Notes: generated from the letters alone by a model not told the origin. DNA of 64,000 nt from Acidicapsa acidisoli (GCF_025685625.1 NZ_JAGSYI010000001.1:1860001-1924000); one strand, 5' to 3'. Positions 37,142 through 45,824 are shown, counted from the stretch's first letter. Numbers and translations: made by a program.

Positions 37142-37573
37142 ATGGCGAGCAAGGCAAGCGCAATTTGGACGGGTTCTCTCAAGGAAGGCAAAGGCAGCAT
37201 CAGCACGGCAACCGGAGTACTGTCGAACGCAAACTATTCCTTCGCGACCCGGTTCGAGGGCGCAGACAGCGGCACGACCCCTGAAGAGCTGATTGCGGCG
37301 GCTCATGCAAGCTGCTTCTCAATGGCCCTGGGCGCGCAACTCGGCGGCGCTGGATTCACCCCGACCAAGATTGAAACCCACGCGGCCGTGACCCTGGCGA
37401 AGGTCGGCGATGGCTTCTCGATCACCAAGATCACGCTGGACACCACTGCTGACGTTCCCGGCGCAACCAAGGAAGCCTTTAACACAGCCGCTGCCAACGC
37501 CAAGGCCGGCTGCCCGATTTCGAAGCTCTTCGCCAACAACACCGAGATCGTGCTGAACGCTAAGCTCACCTAA
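37142..37573 (+). CDS. osmC: OsmC family peroxiredoxin
   Basis: The 143-residue protein reduces organic hydroperoxides using two cysteines. Both are present: in AAHASCFSMAL (near residue 58) and in AKAGCPISKLF (near 123). The N-terminal KASAIWTGSLKEGKGSIST and TPEELIAAAHA are the OsmC-subgroup signature rather than Ohr. AAGGAG precedes the ATG by five bases. A terminator follows. Confidence 0.93.
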   Translation: MASKASAIWTGSLKEGKGSISTATGVLSNANYSFATRFEGADSGTTPEELIAAAHASCFSMALGAQLGGAGFTPTKIETHAAVTLAKVGDGFSITKITLDTTADVPGATKEAFNTAAANAKAGCPISKLFANNTEIVLNAKLT

Positions 37574-37611
37574 CGACACACTCCAGTTCGCTACAGTTCG
37601 GAGACATCCTG

Positions 37612-37642
37612 AAGGCAGCCACAGTAGATAAGTGGCTGCCTT
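37612..37642. terminator. Terminator between osmC and the convergent SRPBCC operon
   Basis: AAGGCAGCCAC pairs perfectly with GTGGCTGCCTT around a 9-base loop, 39 bases after the osmC stop. It can also end the leftward operon, which stops at 37682. Confidence 0.8.
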
Positions 37643-37681
37643 AGGTGCTTTCACAGGTCGCTGCATGGAATTGTCGCGACC

Positions 37682-38140
37682 TTATCGAATCATGCGGGCG
37701 AAATCGATGTCAGGACTGGGTGCGCCCTGTCCTGATTCCAGATACTGTTGCAGGCTCACTAGATAGTAAGCCCAGCCTGTCGTCGTCAGGGCGTAGATCT
37801 CATCGGCCTGTGCGAAATCCCGATGCGCAAACAGAAGGACGGTTGTGCTTCCTTCCGGGCGCAGGTCGAAGCTGATCGAGGTTTCGCTCCATTCGGGACG
37901 GAAGCTGGAGATTGTCTTCCATTCCACGTGCGTCGGCGAGATGAGCTCCTCAATGCTCACCCGCGTTGCGTGCTGGTTCGTTCCGTAAGCGCTGAATCGG
38001 AACTCGCCTCTGCCGCCGATGCTTTCGTCCAGGTCGGCTTCGCGTGTCCACCAGTTGCGAATACCTTCGGCTGTGGTGATCGCCTGGTAGACCCGCTCAA
38101 TTGGCGCATGGATCTTGATGAGATGCAGAATGTCAGGCAT
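37682..38140 (-). CDS. SRPBCC (AHSA1-like) family protein
   Basis: The 152-residue protein has the START/AHSA1 ligand-binding fold: ILHLIKIHAPIERVYQAITTAEGIRNWWT at the N-terminus and GWAYYLVSLQQYLESG at the C-terminal helix. It is the last gene of a leftward five-gene group led by an ArsR regulator and overlaps the preceding gene by eight bases. Ligand unknown. Confidence 0.85.
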   Translation of the reverse strand: MPDILHLIKIHAPIERVYQAITTAEGIRNWWTREADLDESIGGRGEFRFSAYGTNQHATRVSIEELISPTHVEWKTISSFRPEWSETSISFDLRPEGSTTVLLFAHRDFAQADEIYALTTTGWAYYLVSLQQYLESGQGAPSPDIDFARMIR

Positions 38141-38522
38141 ACTCCGTTCGCTCCTTTAAATACACAGCTCTGGTGATGCTGCGGACGCTCATCGCGGTGA
38201 GAACGGCAGTGATGACACAGAAGCCGATCACCCGCGGGTCGTACAGGTTTTGAATCAGGCGCCCAAAGGCAATTGCAGCCACGAACTGGCATGGGTTGAA
38301 AACGAGGGTGATCCAACCCAGCGCCCTGTCCTCGGAACGGCTCGCACGGACAAAATTCAATGCACCGAGCAGGAAGAGGAACAACGAGGCGCTCAACGAC
38401 CAGAGAAGCAGCTCCGGCTTGGAGCCGTAGCCGACAAAGGAGCCAAGAGTGTGTCCGACTCCGCCGAGAAACAAGAGGCAACTGAAGATGCGGTCCATGA
38501 TTTTCATGTGCGTTTCGTCCAT
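38133..38522 (-). CDS. Four-helix membrane protein, unknown function
   Basis: The product of about 129 residues has four hydrophobic segments (about 9-27, 37-54, 68-85, 97-115) with short loops and a basic C-terminus. GGVGHTLGSFVGY near the first helix and FNPCQFVAAIAFGR near the third are notable. No named family is recognised. The start is uncertain (38522, 38507 or a TTG at 38561). It lies within the ArsR-led operon and overlaps the next gene. Confidence 0.68.
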   Translation of the reverse strand: MDETHMKIMDRIFSCLLFLGGVGHTLGSFVGYGSKPELLLWSLSASLFLFLLGALNFVRASRSEDRALGWITLVFNPCQFVAAIAFGRLIQNLYDPRVIGFCVITAVLTAMSVRSITRAVYLKERTEYA

Positions 38523-38590
38523 TTCTTTCAACTCTTGGACACCGCACTCCTGTGGCGCCAAGAGTTTATTGTTGCGTTTCGGTGGAGAAG

Positions 38591-39088
38591 CTACCCCACC
38601 ATCGCCTGGAATCCCAGTGCTTTGCGCAGGTAGCCCATCTGTCCCAGGTGGTAGCTGTCGTGCCAGGCCAGTTGCGAAATCTCGTCCATCAGCGTTTTCG
38701 CGTTCGGTACGCCGACTCCGGTTGCGGCTTGGGAGAGCTGTTCGTCGTCCACCTCGGCGAGAAGAACGCTGATTCGGTCGCCTATCCTGGCCATGGTTGA
38801 CCGGATCAGCGCGATGTCTGGATAGCCGGACGGGTCACTGATCTTGCTGTATCTCTTGAACTGGTCTTGCCAGGGAAGCTCAAACTCTTCTCCCAGCGCC
38901 TTCGGAACCAGGGCGCGGGTGTCGACCATGTGACCGGCAATCCAGAACATCGGGTTGCCGTTTTCGGCCGGGCGGCGCCAAAGGTCGGTATCGGTCAACC
39001 CATCCAGCGCCTGCGCGAAGAAAAATTCGTTGATGCGGTACATCCTGGCTATCGGCGCAGCCGCGCGGCTGGCGTATACGGTTGTCAT
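38591..39088 (-). CDS. DinB family protein
   Basis: The 165-residue protein has the four-helix DinB/YfiT fold with the three metal-binding histidines in the expected places: FWIAGHMVDTRA, and HDSYHLGQMGYLRK near the C-terminus. Such proteins include thiol-dependent S-transferases and hydrolases. GGGAGGAACG precedes the ATG. Third gene of the ArsR-led operon. Confidence 0.87.
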   Translation of the reverse strand: MTTVYASRAAAPIARMYRINEFFFAQALDGLTDTDLWRRPAENGNPMFWIAGHMVDTRALVPKALGEEFELPWQDQFKRYSKISDPSGYPDIALIRSTMARIGDRISVLLAEVDDEQLSQAATGVGVPNAKTLMDEISQLAWHDSYHLGQMGYLRKALGFQAMVG

Positions 39089-39206
39089 TCGCGTTCCTCC
39101 CGAAACGTCATCGTCTCATGCAATGTTTTGCCCGGTCGTCCGGCAGTGCCGCCGAACGACCGGTGAACGAAGGAAATATCAGGCGAAAATGATCAGGCAA
39201 AAATGA

Positions 39207-39728
39207 TCAGTCCTCGCGCTCTGCCTCGGTGCGGAAGAGTTCCATGAGCTGGCTCCATCCGCCGGGCTGATCCACCTGATTGCGCATGTTGCCACCACCA
39301 TCGCCATGGCGCTCGAAGTGGCGATGTTCCAGTTCCACCCAGGTCGTGCCGTCTTCGGAGGGTGTGAATGTCACTTCGACTTCACTGCATTTTGCCAGAT
39401 CCGGCTCGAATTGCCAGGCGGGCGTAACCTGCCAGGCCATGACAAAGCGTGTTGGCGGCTCCCATACCAGAATCTGTCCCCAGTCGCATTGGGTTCCATC
39501 TTCCTGGTCGCTGTAACAGCGCCCACCGACGCGACCTTCCATGACAGCTTTGGTCATCGGTGACTTGCCGATGTGGTGAGTCTTGGGCCACCAGGTATCG
39601 AGGCCCTCTGTGAAGACGCGGAAGGCCCGCGCTGCATTCGCGCGAACACGAACATTCTTGCGCACGGGCGGCGCCGATTCAGCAGTCGCCGGCATGGTTG
39701 AGACCGGGGTTTCCTGAGTGGTACTCAT
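39207..39728 (-). CDS. SRPBCC (AHSA1-like) family protein
   Basis: The 173-residue protein has a disordered head of about 22 residues and then an AHSA1-type domain: VRVRANAARAFRVFTEGLDTWWPK, GGRCYSD, GQILVWEPPTRFVMAWQV, VTFTPSEDGTTWVELEHRHFERHG. Its start is four bases after the ArsR stop codon. The ArsR plus AHSA1 pairing is a common bacterial arrangement, with the regulator controlling it. Ligand unknown. Confidence 0.87.
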   Translation of the reverse strand: MSTTQETPVSTMPATAESAPPVRKNVRVRANAARAFRVFTEGLDTWWPKTHHIGKSPMTKAVMEGRVGGRCYSDQEDGTQCDWGQILVWEPPTRFVMAWQVTPAWQFEPDLAKCSEVEVTFTPSEDGTTWVELEHRHFERHGDGGGNMRNQVDQPGGWSQLMELFRTEAERED

Positions 39729-39732
39729 CGCT

Positions 39733-40038
39733 TTATTGCTCCTCCACTTTTTGTTGGAATGCGGTTAGGGCAATCGACCAGAATTGGTCGAAGTAAGATC
39801 GCAACGTCTCGAAACCCTCTGGATTGAGCTGGTATACGCGGCGGGTTCCCAAGACCTGGTCCGTAACCAGGCTGGCCTGTTTCAGCACCCTTAAGTGTTG
39901 GGAAATCGCGGGCCGGCTCACCGGAAACTCCTCTGCTAGCTTGCCAACGGAGACTGGCCCGCGCAGCAGATGCTGAACAATCGCCCGCCGGGTCGCATCG
40001 CCGAGAGCATCGAGTTGCATTTGTTGGTAAGTTTTCAC
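39733..40038 (-). CDS. ArsR family winged-helix transcriptional repressor
   Basis: The 101-residue protein has the compact winged helix: LDALGDATRRAIVQHLLRGPVSVGKLAEEFPVSRPAISQHLRVLKQASLVTD, then the wing GTRRVYQL. No metal-binding cysteines are visible, so the metal-sensing type is unlikely; the ArsR/AHSA1 subgroup fits. The start is a GTG at 40038 by comparison with family N-termini; an ATG at 40020 is the alternative and would place the whole operator array upstream. First gene of a five-gene leftward operon, likely autoregulated. Confidence 0.92.
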   Translation of the reverse strand: MKTYQQMQLDALGDATRRAIVQHLLRGPVSVGKLAEEFPVSRPAISQHLRVLKQASLVTDQVLGTRRVYQLNPEGFETLRSYFDQFWSIALTAFQQKVEEQ

Positions 40039-40066
40039 TTACCGTAAGTTATTTCTTACAGTAAGT
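40026..40066. promoter_or_regulatory. Operator array of GTAAGT/ACTTAC half-sites
   Basis: Five half-sites fall in 41 bases: GTAAGT at 40027, ACTTAC at 40037, GTAAGT at 40044, CTTAC at 40055 and GTAAGT at 40061. Two form palindromes, ACTTACCGTAAGT (40037-40049) and CTTACAGTAAG (40055-40065), with centres 17 bases apart. The array covers the start region of the ArsR gene, so it is the likely autoregulatory site. Confidence 0.75.
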
Positions 40067-40259
40067 TTCGTCAAGAGTTTTTTCTAGATTTTTTAGGAAT
40101 TCAGTTGCCTCGGCCTAGGATTTGGCTCGCTCATCCGAAGCGCCTCTTGCGCCTCGCCTGGAGGTCCAATCCGACCTCCAGTCCCTTGACACCCAGCCCT
40201 GCTTTTGCGAAACTCGAACTTGCTGCCAATCTGGTTTAGCCGCCAGATGCAATGCCCGT

Positions 40260-40346
40260 GCCGAAGTGGCGGAATTGGCAGACGCGCATGGTTCAGGTCC
40301 ATGTACTCGCAAGGGTGTGGAGGTTCAAGTCCTCTCTTCGGCACCA
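40260..40346 (+). tRNA. tRNA-Leu (anticodon CAG)
   Basis: The acceptor arms GCCGAAG and CTTCGGC pair, the discriminator is A and CCA is encoded. The anticodon stem CATGG/CCATG holds the loop TTCAGGT, giving anticodon CAG. A long variable arm marks it as a class II leucine tRNA. The T arm contains GTTCAAGTC. Confidence 0.97.
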
Positions 40347-40366
40347 AAAAGCAGCAAGAGTTAGAC

Positions 40367-40425
40367 GCCCCGATCCGGATTTGATCAGGAAAAATCTGAT
40401 CAAAGTTTGCTACGAACGGGGCTTT
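40367..40425 (+). terminator. Nested hairpin between tRNA-Leu and trpC
   Basis: GCCCCG (40367) pairs with CGGGGC (40417), enclosing a perfect 9-bp inner stem TTTGATCAG/CTGATCAAA with a 7-base loop. TTTGTT follows. It most likely ends the tRNA transcript. A role as a leader structure for trpC is less likely, because the trpC promoter appears to lie downstream. Confidence 0.6.
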
Positions 40426-40466
40426 GTTGCGTCTGGGCTTAGTTCAGCACGGACCCTGGTTGACTC

Positions 40467-40472
40467 TATACT
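40467..40472 (+). promoter_or_regulatory. Candidate -10 box of trpC
   Basis: TATACT lies 9 bases before the trpC ATG, with only a weak -35 match (TTCAGC) about 18 bases upstream. Transcription would then begin at or just before the start codon, giving a leaderless or near-leaderless mRNA. Confidence 0.4.
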
Positions 40473-40481
40473 GAAGTCAGC

Positions 40482-41330
40482 ATGTCGACCCGCACTGACA
40501 CCGTTTTAGACAAGATTCTCGCAACCACTCGCGCAACCGTAGCCGCGAACCGCGCTTTGGTCTCGGTGGAAGAACTCGAACAACGGGCCGAACAACATCA
40601 CCCGCGCGGATGGGCCGGTGCGTTGCGTGCCAGAGCCGCGACCGCTCCGGCGATCATCGCCGAGCTCAAAAAAGCCTCGCCGTCGAAGGGCCTGATCCGC
40701 TCGGATTTTGACGTGGAGTGGCTCGCCAGGCGCTACGCAGTGGGTGGGGCAGTCGCGCTTTCAGTGCTTACCGATGAGCCTTATTTTCAGGGCAGTCTGC
40801 GCAACTTGGAACTGGCTTCGGCTGCGGTGCGGATTCCGTGCCTCCGCAAGGATTTCACCGTCGACGAGTACCAGATTCTTGAGGCCCGCGCTTACTCGGG
40901 CGATGCAATTCTGCTGATTGCCGCGGCGCTAACAGACGGGGAGATGCTGCGCTTTACCCGCGCCGCCCATGCTTTGGAGTTGGATGTTCTGTGCGAGGTG
41001 CATTCCGCTGAAGAGCTGGAACGCGTGCTGTCGCTTGCCGAGTCGCCCGACGCAATCGGCGTGAACAATCGCGATCTTCGGACCTTTGAAGTTCGGCTTG
41101 AAACGTCTTTGGAACTGGTCGAGCGCATCCCGGCGAGCGTGGTTCGGGTCGCGGAAAGCGGCATTTTTACTTCCGCAGACCTGAATCTTCTCCGCTCCGC
41201 CCGATTTGACGCGTTCCTGATCGGCGAGAGCCTTATGCGCCAGGTAGACCCGGCCGCTGCTCTTCATGCCCTTCTGAACGGGACGGAGATCCCTGCAGTC
41301 AATTCGACGGGATCGAGACTGGTGCAATGA
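40482..41330 (+). CDS. trpC: Indole-3-glycerol phosphate synthase
   Basis: The 282-residue TIM-barrel enzyme closes the indole ring in tryptophan synthesis. Motifs seen: IIAELKKASPSKGLI with catalytic Lys, ALSVLTDEPYFQGSL, CLRKDFTVDEYQI with the second Lys, LDVLCEVHSAEEL, IGVNNRDLRTFEV and RVAESGIFT. There is no clear ribosome site before the ATG. Its stop overlaps the trpF start by four bases. First gene of a seven-gene aromatic block. Confidence 0.96.
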   Translation: MSTRTDTVLDKILATTRATVAANRALVSVEELEQRAEQHHPRGWAGALRARAATAPAIIAELKKASPSKGLIRSDFDVEWLARRYAVGGAVALSVLTDEPYFQGSLRNLELASAAVRIPCLRKDFTVDEYQILEARAYSGDAILLIAAALTDGEMLRFTRAAHALELDVLCEVHSAEELERVLSLAESPDAIGVNNRDLRTFEVRLETSLELVERIPASVVRVAESGIFTSADLNLLRSARFDAFLIGESLMRQVDPAAALHALLNGTEIPAVNSTGSRLVQ

Positions 41331-41989
41331 GTTTGTGGGTCAAAATCTGCGCGAATACGTCCGTGGCTGACGCGCAGATGGCTGTGAACGTCGGAGCCGA
41401 TGCCGTGGGATTCGTCTTTGCTTCCAGTCCCCGGCGCGTTACGCGCGAACAGGTTGCCGCGATCACACCTCACCTGCCCGCTGCGATAGAAAAGATAGGC
41501 GTTTTTGTCGATTCCGATTTCGCCACCATCGCCGAGACGGTCGCGCTTGCGGGTTTGACCGGTGTGCAACTGCATTCCAGCAACGAGGGCGATCTTGCAG
41601 CTCAACTCCGCGCGCGTTTCGGTCCAAGCCTACGCATTCTGCAAGTCGTTCATTTTGGAAAGGACGCCAGTGCAGAGTTGCAAGCGGTCAGTGCGAACGG
41701 GTTTATTGATGCTGTGCTTATCGATTCCCGCACCGTGAACGCAGTCGGCGGGACAGGCATTCCCTTCGACTGGCAGACGGCTCGCGCGACGGTATTCGAC
41801 GGCGCATGCGCGTTGAAGTTAATCGCAGCAGGAGGATTGACTCCTGCCAATGTCGCTGAGGCGATCACTACGCTGCAACCTTGGGGAGTGGATGTGGCCA
41901 GCGGCGTCGAGTCGTCGCCTGGGCATAAAGACGAGCAAAAGGTGAGAAGCTTCGTGGCCAACGCCCGCGCCGCATCGGCTCAACAATAG
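41327..41989 (+). CDS. trpF: Phosphoribosylanthranilate isomerase
   Basis: The 220-residue enzyme converts phosphoribosylanthranilate to CdRP. The catalytic Cys is in VKICANTSVADA, the general acid Asp in AVLIDSRT; GADAVGFVFASSPRRVT and LIAAGGLTPANV are further signature blocks. It starts within the end of trpC (ATGA overlap), so translation is coupled. Confidence 0.95.
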   Translation: MSLWVKICANTSVADAQMAVNVGADAVGFVFASSPRRVTREQVAAITPHLPAAIEKIGVFVDSDFATIAETVALAGLTGVQLHSSNEGDLAAQLRARFGPSLRILQVVHFGKDASAELQAVSANGFIDAVLIDSRTVNAVGGTGIPFDWQTARATVFDGACALKLIAAGGLTPANVAEAITTLQPWGVDVASGVESSPGHKDEQKVRSFVANARAASAQQ

Positions 41990-42127
41990 CTAAGTACTAT
42001 GCCGTAATCCCGTCACAGTTATTGGGCGGACGAAACTCGATGCGCGAGTTGTCCCAAATTTCCTCCAGGCTTGTACACTAAGGGGTATCGTTGGGAGTAA
42101 TTGCCCGAGGGTGTGGGGAGGATTTCT

Positions 42128-43357
42128 GTGGCGACCGCAACTGTTCCAACAGAGACAGAGAGTTCAATGAAGCCTGGCCGTTTCGGAGCCTACGGCGGGC
42201 GCTACGTTCCCGAAACGCTGATGGCTGCGCTCGAAGAGCTGGAACATGCCTACGCGGAAGCCAAAGAAGATGCCGCATTCCAGGCCGAATTGGCCAGTCT
42301 GCTCAAGGACTTCGCTGGCCGTCCGACCCCCCTTTATTTTGCAAAGCGCCTCACAGAATCCCTCGGCGGGGCGAAGATTTATCTCAAGCGCGAAGACCTG
42401 CTCCACACAGGAGCGCACAAGATCAACAACGCGTTGGGCCAGGGCCTGCTCGCCAAGCGGATGGGCAAGCGCCGCATCATTGCCGAAACCGGCGCGGGCC
42501 AGCATGGCGTTGCTTCGGCCACGGTCTGCGCGTTGCTGGGCCTGGAATGCATTGTCTACATGGGCGAAGAGGATATGCGCCGGCAAGAGCTGAACGTGCT
42601 CCGCATGAGGCTGCTGGGCGCGGAAGTTCGTGGTGTCTCCTCCGGCTCAAAAACGCTGAAGGATGCAGTCAACGAGGCTCTTCGCGATTGGGTCACCAAC
42701 GTTCGCGACACCTATTACATCCTTGGCAGTGCTCTCGGGCCGCATCCCTATCCGACGATGGTGCGCGACTTCAATCGTGTGATTGGAATCGAGGCGCGGG
42801 AACAGATTCTCGAAAAGGAAGGCCGTCTGCCGACCGCTATCATTGCATGCGTCGGGGGTGGATCGAATGCCATCGGAGCCTTCTATCAATTTCTGCTAGA
42901 TCGGGAAGTTCGCCTCATCGGCGTGGAAGCAGGCGGTCGCGGCAAAGCTCTGGGCGACCATGCAGCGCGCTTCGAAGGCGGAGTTCCAGGTGTGTTGCAG
43001 GGAACCTATTCTTACGTTCTGCAGGATGAAAACGGCCAGGTATCGTTGACCCACTCGGTCTCTGCCGGTCTGGATTACGCTACCGTAGGTCCGGAACACG
43101 CCTGTCTCCATGATTGCGGGCGAGCCGAATACGTCTCCGCGGACGACGCCCATGTGCTCGAAGCTGTGGTGAAGCTGGCCCGGACCGAAGGCATTCTTCC
43201 CGCACTCGAAAGCGCCCACGCAATCGCCGAATGCATGAGGATTGCGCCAGGCATGGCGTCGCATGACATACTGGTAGTCAATCTCTCTGGACGTGGCGAT
43301 AAGGACATGGGAATTCTCGCCCGTGAGTTGAATATCCAGGGAGCGCAGGGCATATAA
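42128..43357 (+). CDS. trpB: Tryptophan synthase beta chain
   Basis: The 409-residue PLP enzyme joins indole and serine. The PLP Lys is in [10 protein letters not shown], with [22 protein letters not shown], the phosphate loop [12 protein letters not shown] and [11 protein letters not shown]. The GTG start at 42128 has GGAGG six bases upstream and is preferred over an ATG-like upstream codon without one. It is TrpB1 type, consistent with trpA downstream. Confidence 0.96.
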   Translation: MATATVPTETESSMKPGRFGAYGGRYVPETLMAALEELEHAYAEAKEDAAFQAELASLLKDFAGRPTPLYFAKRLTESLGGAKIYLKREDLLHTGAHKINNALGQGLLAKRMGKRRIIAETGAGQHGVASATVCALLGLECIVYMGEEDMRRQELNVLRMRLLGAEVRGVSSGSKTLKDAVNEALRDWVTNVRDTYYILGSALGPHPYPTMVRDFNRVIGIEAREQILEKEGRLPTAIIACVGGGSNAIGAFYQFLLDREVRLIGVEAGGRGKALGDHAARFEGGVPGVLQGTYSYVLQDENGQVSLTHSVSAGLDYATVGPEHACLHDCGRAEYVSADDAHVLEAVVKLARTEGILPALESAHAIAECMRIAPGMASHDILVVNLSGRGDKDMGILARELNIQGAQGI

Positions 43358-43401
43358 GAAAGCCCAGATCAAACAGGATCCGTAGAGTTCAGACCAGTCC
43401 G

Positions 43402-44235
43402 ATGGCCATCCAATTTCAACAACATCCCGGCCTTGTCGTGTACCTCACCGCAGGGGACGCCGGCCTCTCAAACCATCGCCCAGGCAGCGCTGGCGGCGCA
43501 GATCTCAGCCTGACCCGCGAGATTGCGCTTGCCGCCATTGACGCCGGAGCCGACGTCATCGAGCTTGGCGTCCCGTTCAGCGATCCGCTGGCCGACGGCC
43601 CAGTCATTCAGCGCGCCAGCGAACGCGCTCTCGCCCGCGGCACCCGTCTCAAAGACGTTCTCGGACTGGCAGCCGAACTCCGCGCCGCCCGTCCCAAAGC
43701 CGGCCTGGTCATCTTTTCCTATCTCAATCCCATCCTGCGTTTCGGTCTCGCGAAATTCGCCGATGCAGCGGCCCAGGCGGGCGTGGACGGCGTTCTTCTG
43801 ACAGACATGATCGTGGAAGAGGCAGCGGAGTATATCGCCGAGATGGAGCGGGTGAATCTTGCCCCGATCTTTCTCGCCGCGCCCACCAGTCCCGACGAAC
43901 GCCTACAGGCGATTGCCGCGCACAGCAAGGGATTTATCTACGCCATCTCACGCACCGGCATAACCGGTAAGCAGAAGACTCTGGCTGCTGACGCAGCCGC
44001 GCTCGTCGAACGCATCCGACGCTGGAGCAAGCTGCCGGTAGCCGTCGGGTTCGGCATCTCCAACGCGGATCAAGTGGCGGAAGTGGCCAAATTCGCGGAT
44101 GCGGCGGTCATCGGCAGCGCAATTGTTGAGTTGATCGAGAGGACAACTCTCGATCATGGCGAAGAGCAGGCACCCGGCGCAGTGGCTCGATTTATCAAGG
44201 GTCTGCACCAGCCGCATTCGGTGCAGGCCCTTTGA
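43402..44235 (+). CDS. trpA: Tryptophan synthase alpha chain
   Basis: The 277-residue TIM-barrel protein releases indole from indole-3-glycerol phosphate. Catalytic Glu and Asp lie in IELGVPFSDPLADGPVIQRA. GVDGVLLTDM, FLAAPTSPDERL, AISRTGITG and VAVGFGISNADQV are also present. The N-terminus has a longer loop (SNHRPGSAGGADLS) than in most homologues. The last codons form a strong hairpin. Confidence 0.95.
   Translation: MAIQFQQHPGLVVYLTAGDAGLSNHRPGSAGGADLSLTREIALAAIDAGADVIELGVPFSDPLADGPVIQRASERALARGTRLKDVLGLAAELRAARPKAGLVIFSYLNPILRFGLAKFADAAAQAGVDGVLLTDMIVEEAAEYIAEMERVNLAPIFLAAPTSPDERLQAIAAHSKGFIYAISRTGITGKQKTLAADAAALVERIRRWSKLPVAVGFGISNADQVAEVAKFADAAVIGSAIVELIERTTLDHGEEQAPGAVARFIKGLHQPHSVQAL
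44197..44232 (+). terminator. Hairpin inside the last codons of trpA
   Basis: AAGGGTCTGCACC pairs with GGTGCAGGCCCTT (13 bp, one G-U pair, 10-base loop). The whole stem lies in the coding sequence and ends just before the TGA stop. There is no long T-run after it, so it may instead cause pausing or partial termination. Confidence 0.45.
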
Positions 44236-44422
44236 CAGCGGAGGCTGAATTCCCACGTCGCCGCTCGACGAACCCTTGCAGGCGGTCTCAGGTCGCGTGG
44301 TTTCGCGCCAGATCACCGTACAGTTTGGTTTAACTCATTTTTCCTGGCCTCTGGGCTTGGTGGATGGAGAGGAACGAATCCACCCACCGAACCGGAACCG
44401 CCAGAATCACTACGAGGCAGAT

Positions 44423-44764
44423 ATGACGTTGGAAGAATTGCGGACACAGATCGACGAATTGGATCGCCAACTGGTCGCGCTGCTCAGCCGCCGTGCCGAA
44501 GCGGCCCTGGAAGCTGGCCGCCTGAAGGCGGCGACTTCGTTGCCCATCTACGAGCCTGCGCGGGAAAAGGTGATCTATGAAAATGTCCGCGCGGCCAATA
44601 AAGGGCCGTTGCCGGATATCGAACTGACGCACATCTTCGAGCGCATCATCGACGTCATGCGCGCCTTGCAGAGAAACGAGTTAGCCAGCCAGAGAAACGC
44701 CCAGGCAGCAGCCGCGGGCCACGAAGCAGGCGTGCAGTCGCCCGAGACGGGGAACAGGCAATGA
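44423..44764 (+). CDS. aroQ: Chorismate mutase, AroQ type
   Basis: The 113-residue protein has the all-helical AroQ fold: MTLEELRTQIDELDRQLVALLSRR, then the LPIYEPAREKVI block and HIFERIIDVMRALQ. The conserved Arg and Lys residues that bind chorismate are in place. It makes prephenate. A start at 44423 with GAGG upstream is chosen; the frame continues to 44276 without homology. Its end overlaps the DAHP synthase start by four bases. Confidence 0.92.
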   Translation: MTLEELRTQIDELDRQLVALLSRRAEAALEAGRLKAATSLPIYEPAREKVIYENVRAANKGPLPDIELTHIFERIIDVMRALQRNELASQRNAQAAAAGHEAGVQSPETGNRQ

Positions 44765-45807
44765 TCGTAGCAATGCAGGAACACGCAACCGAAGAACAAA
44801 TTGACGCCATTATCGAGCGCATGGTTGAGGCCGGTGTCAACGTACACCGCACTACCGGCGCAACCCAGACCATCCTTGCCGGGGTCGGTCCCACCCTTTC
44901 CGTCGACATCGAAGAGTACAAGCTGCTGCCCGGTGTCCTTAGCGTTCACCGCATCAGTTCGCCCTACAAATTGGCTGGCCGCGCATTTCGTCCCGAAGGC
45001 ACAGTTGTCGAGTTCAATCACGGCGTCAAAGTCGGCGGCGATGAGATCCCAATCATGGCCGGCCCATGCTCGATTGAGAGCCGCGATCAGATTTTCCTCA
45101 CCGCCAAGCAGGTCAAAGAGGCTGGCGCCAGCTTCCTTCGCGGCGGAGCCTTCAAGCCGCGCAGCTCGCCGTATGCCTTCCAGGGCATGGGAATCCCGGG
45201 TCTCAAACTGATGCGCGAAGCCGCGGACGCCTACGGCCTGCTTGCCATCAGCGAAGTCATGGAGATCTCGCAGATCGAGCCGATGCTGCCGTACGTCGAT
45301 TGCTTCCAGGTCGGCGCCCGCAACATGCAGAACTTCAACCTGCTCCGCGAACTGGGCAAGATCCGCAAACCGATCATGCTCAAACGCGGCATCGCGGCCA
45401 CTATCGAAGAACTGCTCCTTTCCAGCGAATACATCCTCGCGGGCGGGAACTACGATGTGATCCTTTGCGAGCGTGGCATCCGCACCTACGAGACCTACAC
45501 TCGCAATACGATGGACATTTCGGCGATCCCTGTGGTCAAAAAGCTCTCGCACCTGCCCATCATCGGCGATCCTTCGCATGGCACCGGTCGGCGCGATATG
45601 GTTCCGGCGCTGGCTCGCGCCTCTGTAGCCGCTGGAGCGGACGGCATCATTGTCGAGGTCCATCCCAACCCGGACAAGGCTCTCTCGGACGGCGCGCAGA
45701 CGCTCTTCCCGGACCAGTTCGCCAAGCTGATCGGAGAACTGCGGCTGATTGCCCAGGCTGTAGGCAGAAGCGTCTACTCCAGCGCACCAGCCACGACCAA
45801 CGCATAG
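44761..45807 (+). CDS. aroF: 3-deoxy-7-phosphoheptulonate synthase (DAHP synthase, type I beta)
   Basis: The 348-residue protein opens the shikimate pathway. Residues 1-70 are a ferredoxin-like regulatory domain, as in the Thermotoga enzyme, where it mediates feedback by aromatic amino acids. The catalytic barrel shows MAGPCSIESRDQ, FLRGGAFKPRSSPYAFQG, QVGARNMQNF, PIMLKRGI, IIGDPSHGTG and IVEVHPNPDKALSD, including the metal ligands. Coupled by overlap to the chorismate mutase, a pairing also known as a fusion in other bacteria. Confidence 0.95.
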   Translation: MIVAMQEHATEEQIDAIIERMVEAGVNVHRTTGATQTILAGVGPTLSVDIEEYKLLPGVLSVHRISSPYKLAGRAFRPEGTVVEFNHGVKVGGDEIPIMAGPCSIESRDQIFLTAKQVKEAGASFLRGGAFKPRSSPYAFQGMGIPGLKLMREAADAYGLLAISEVMEISQIEPMLPYVDCFQVGARNMQNFNLLRELGKIRKPIMLKRGIAATIEELLLSSEYILAGGNYDVILCERGIRTYETYTRNTMDISAIPVVKKLSHLPIIGDPSHGTGRRDMVPALARASVAAGADGIIVEVHPNPDKALSDGAQTLFPDQFAKLIGELRLIAQAVGRSVYSSAPATTNA

Positions 45808-45824
45808 TTGACCATGACCCAGCG

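Noticed and set aside
40346-40482. trp attenuator with leader peptide
   Set aside because: No short frame with tandem Trp codons exists between the tRNA and trpC, and the likely promoter is downstream of the hairpin.
45300-45824. Upstream extension of the prephenate dehydrogenase frame
   Set aside because: It lies inside the DAHP synthase gene in another frame. The Rossmann motif starts right after the ATG at 45825.
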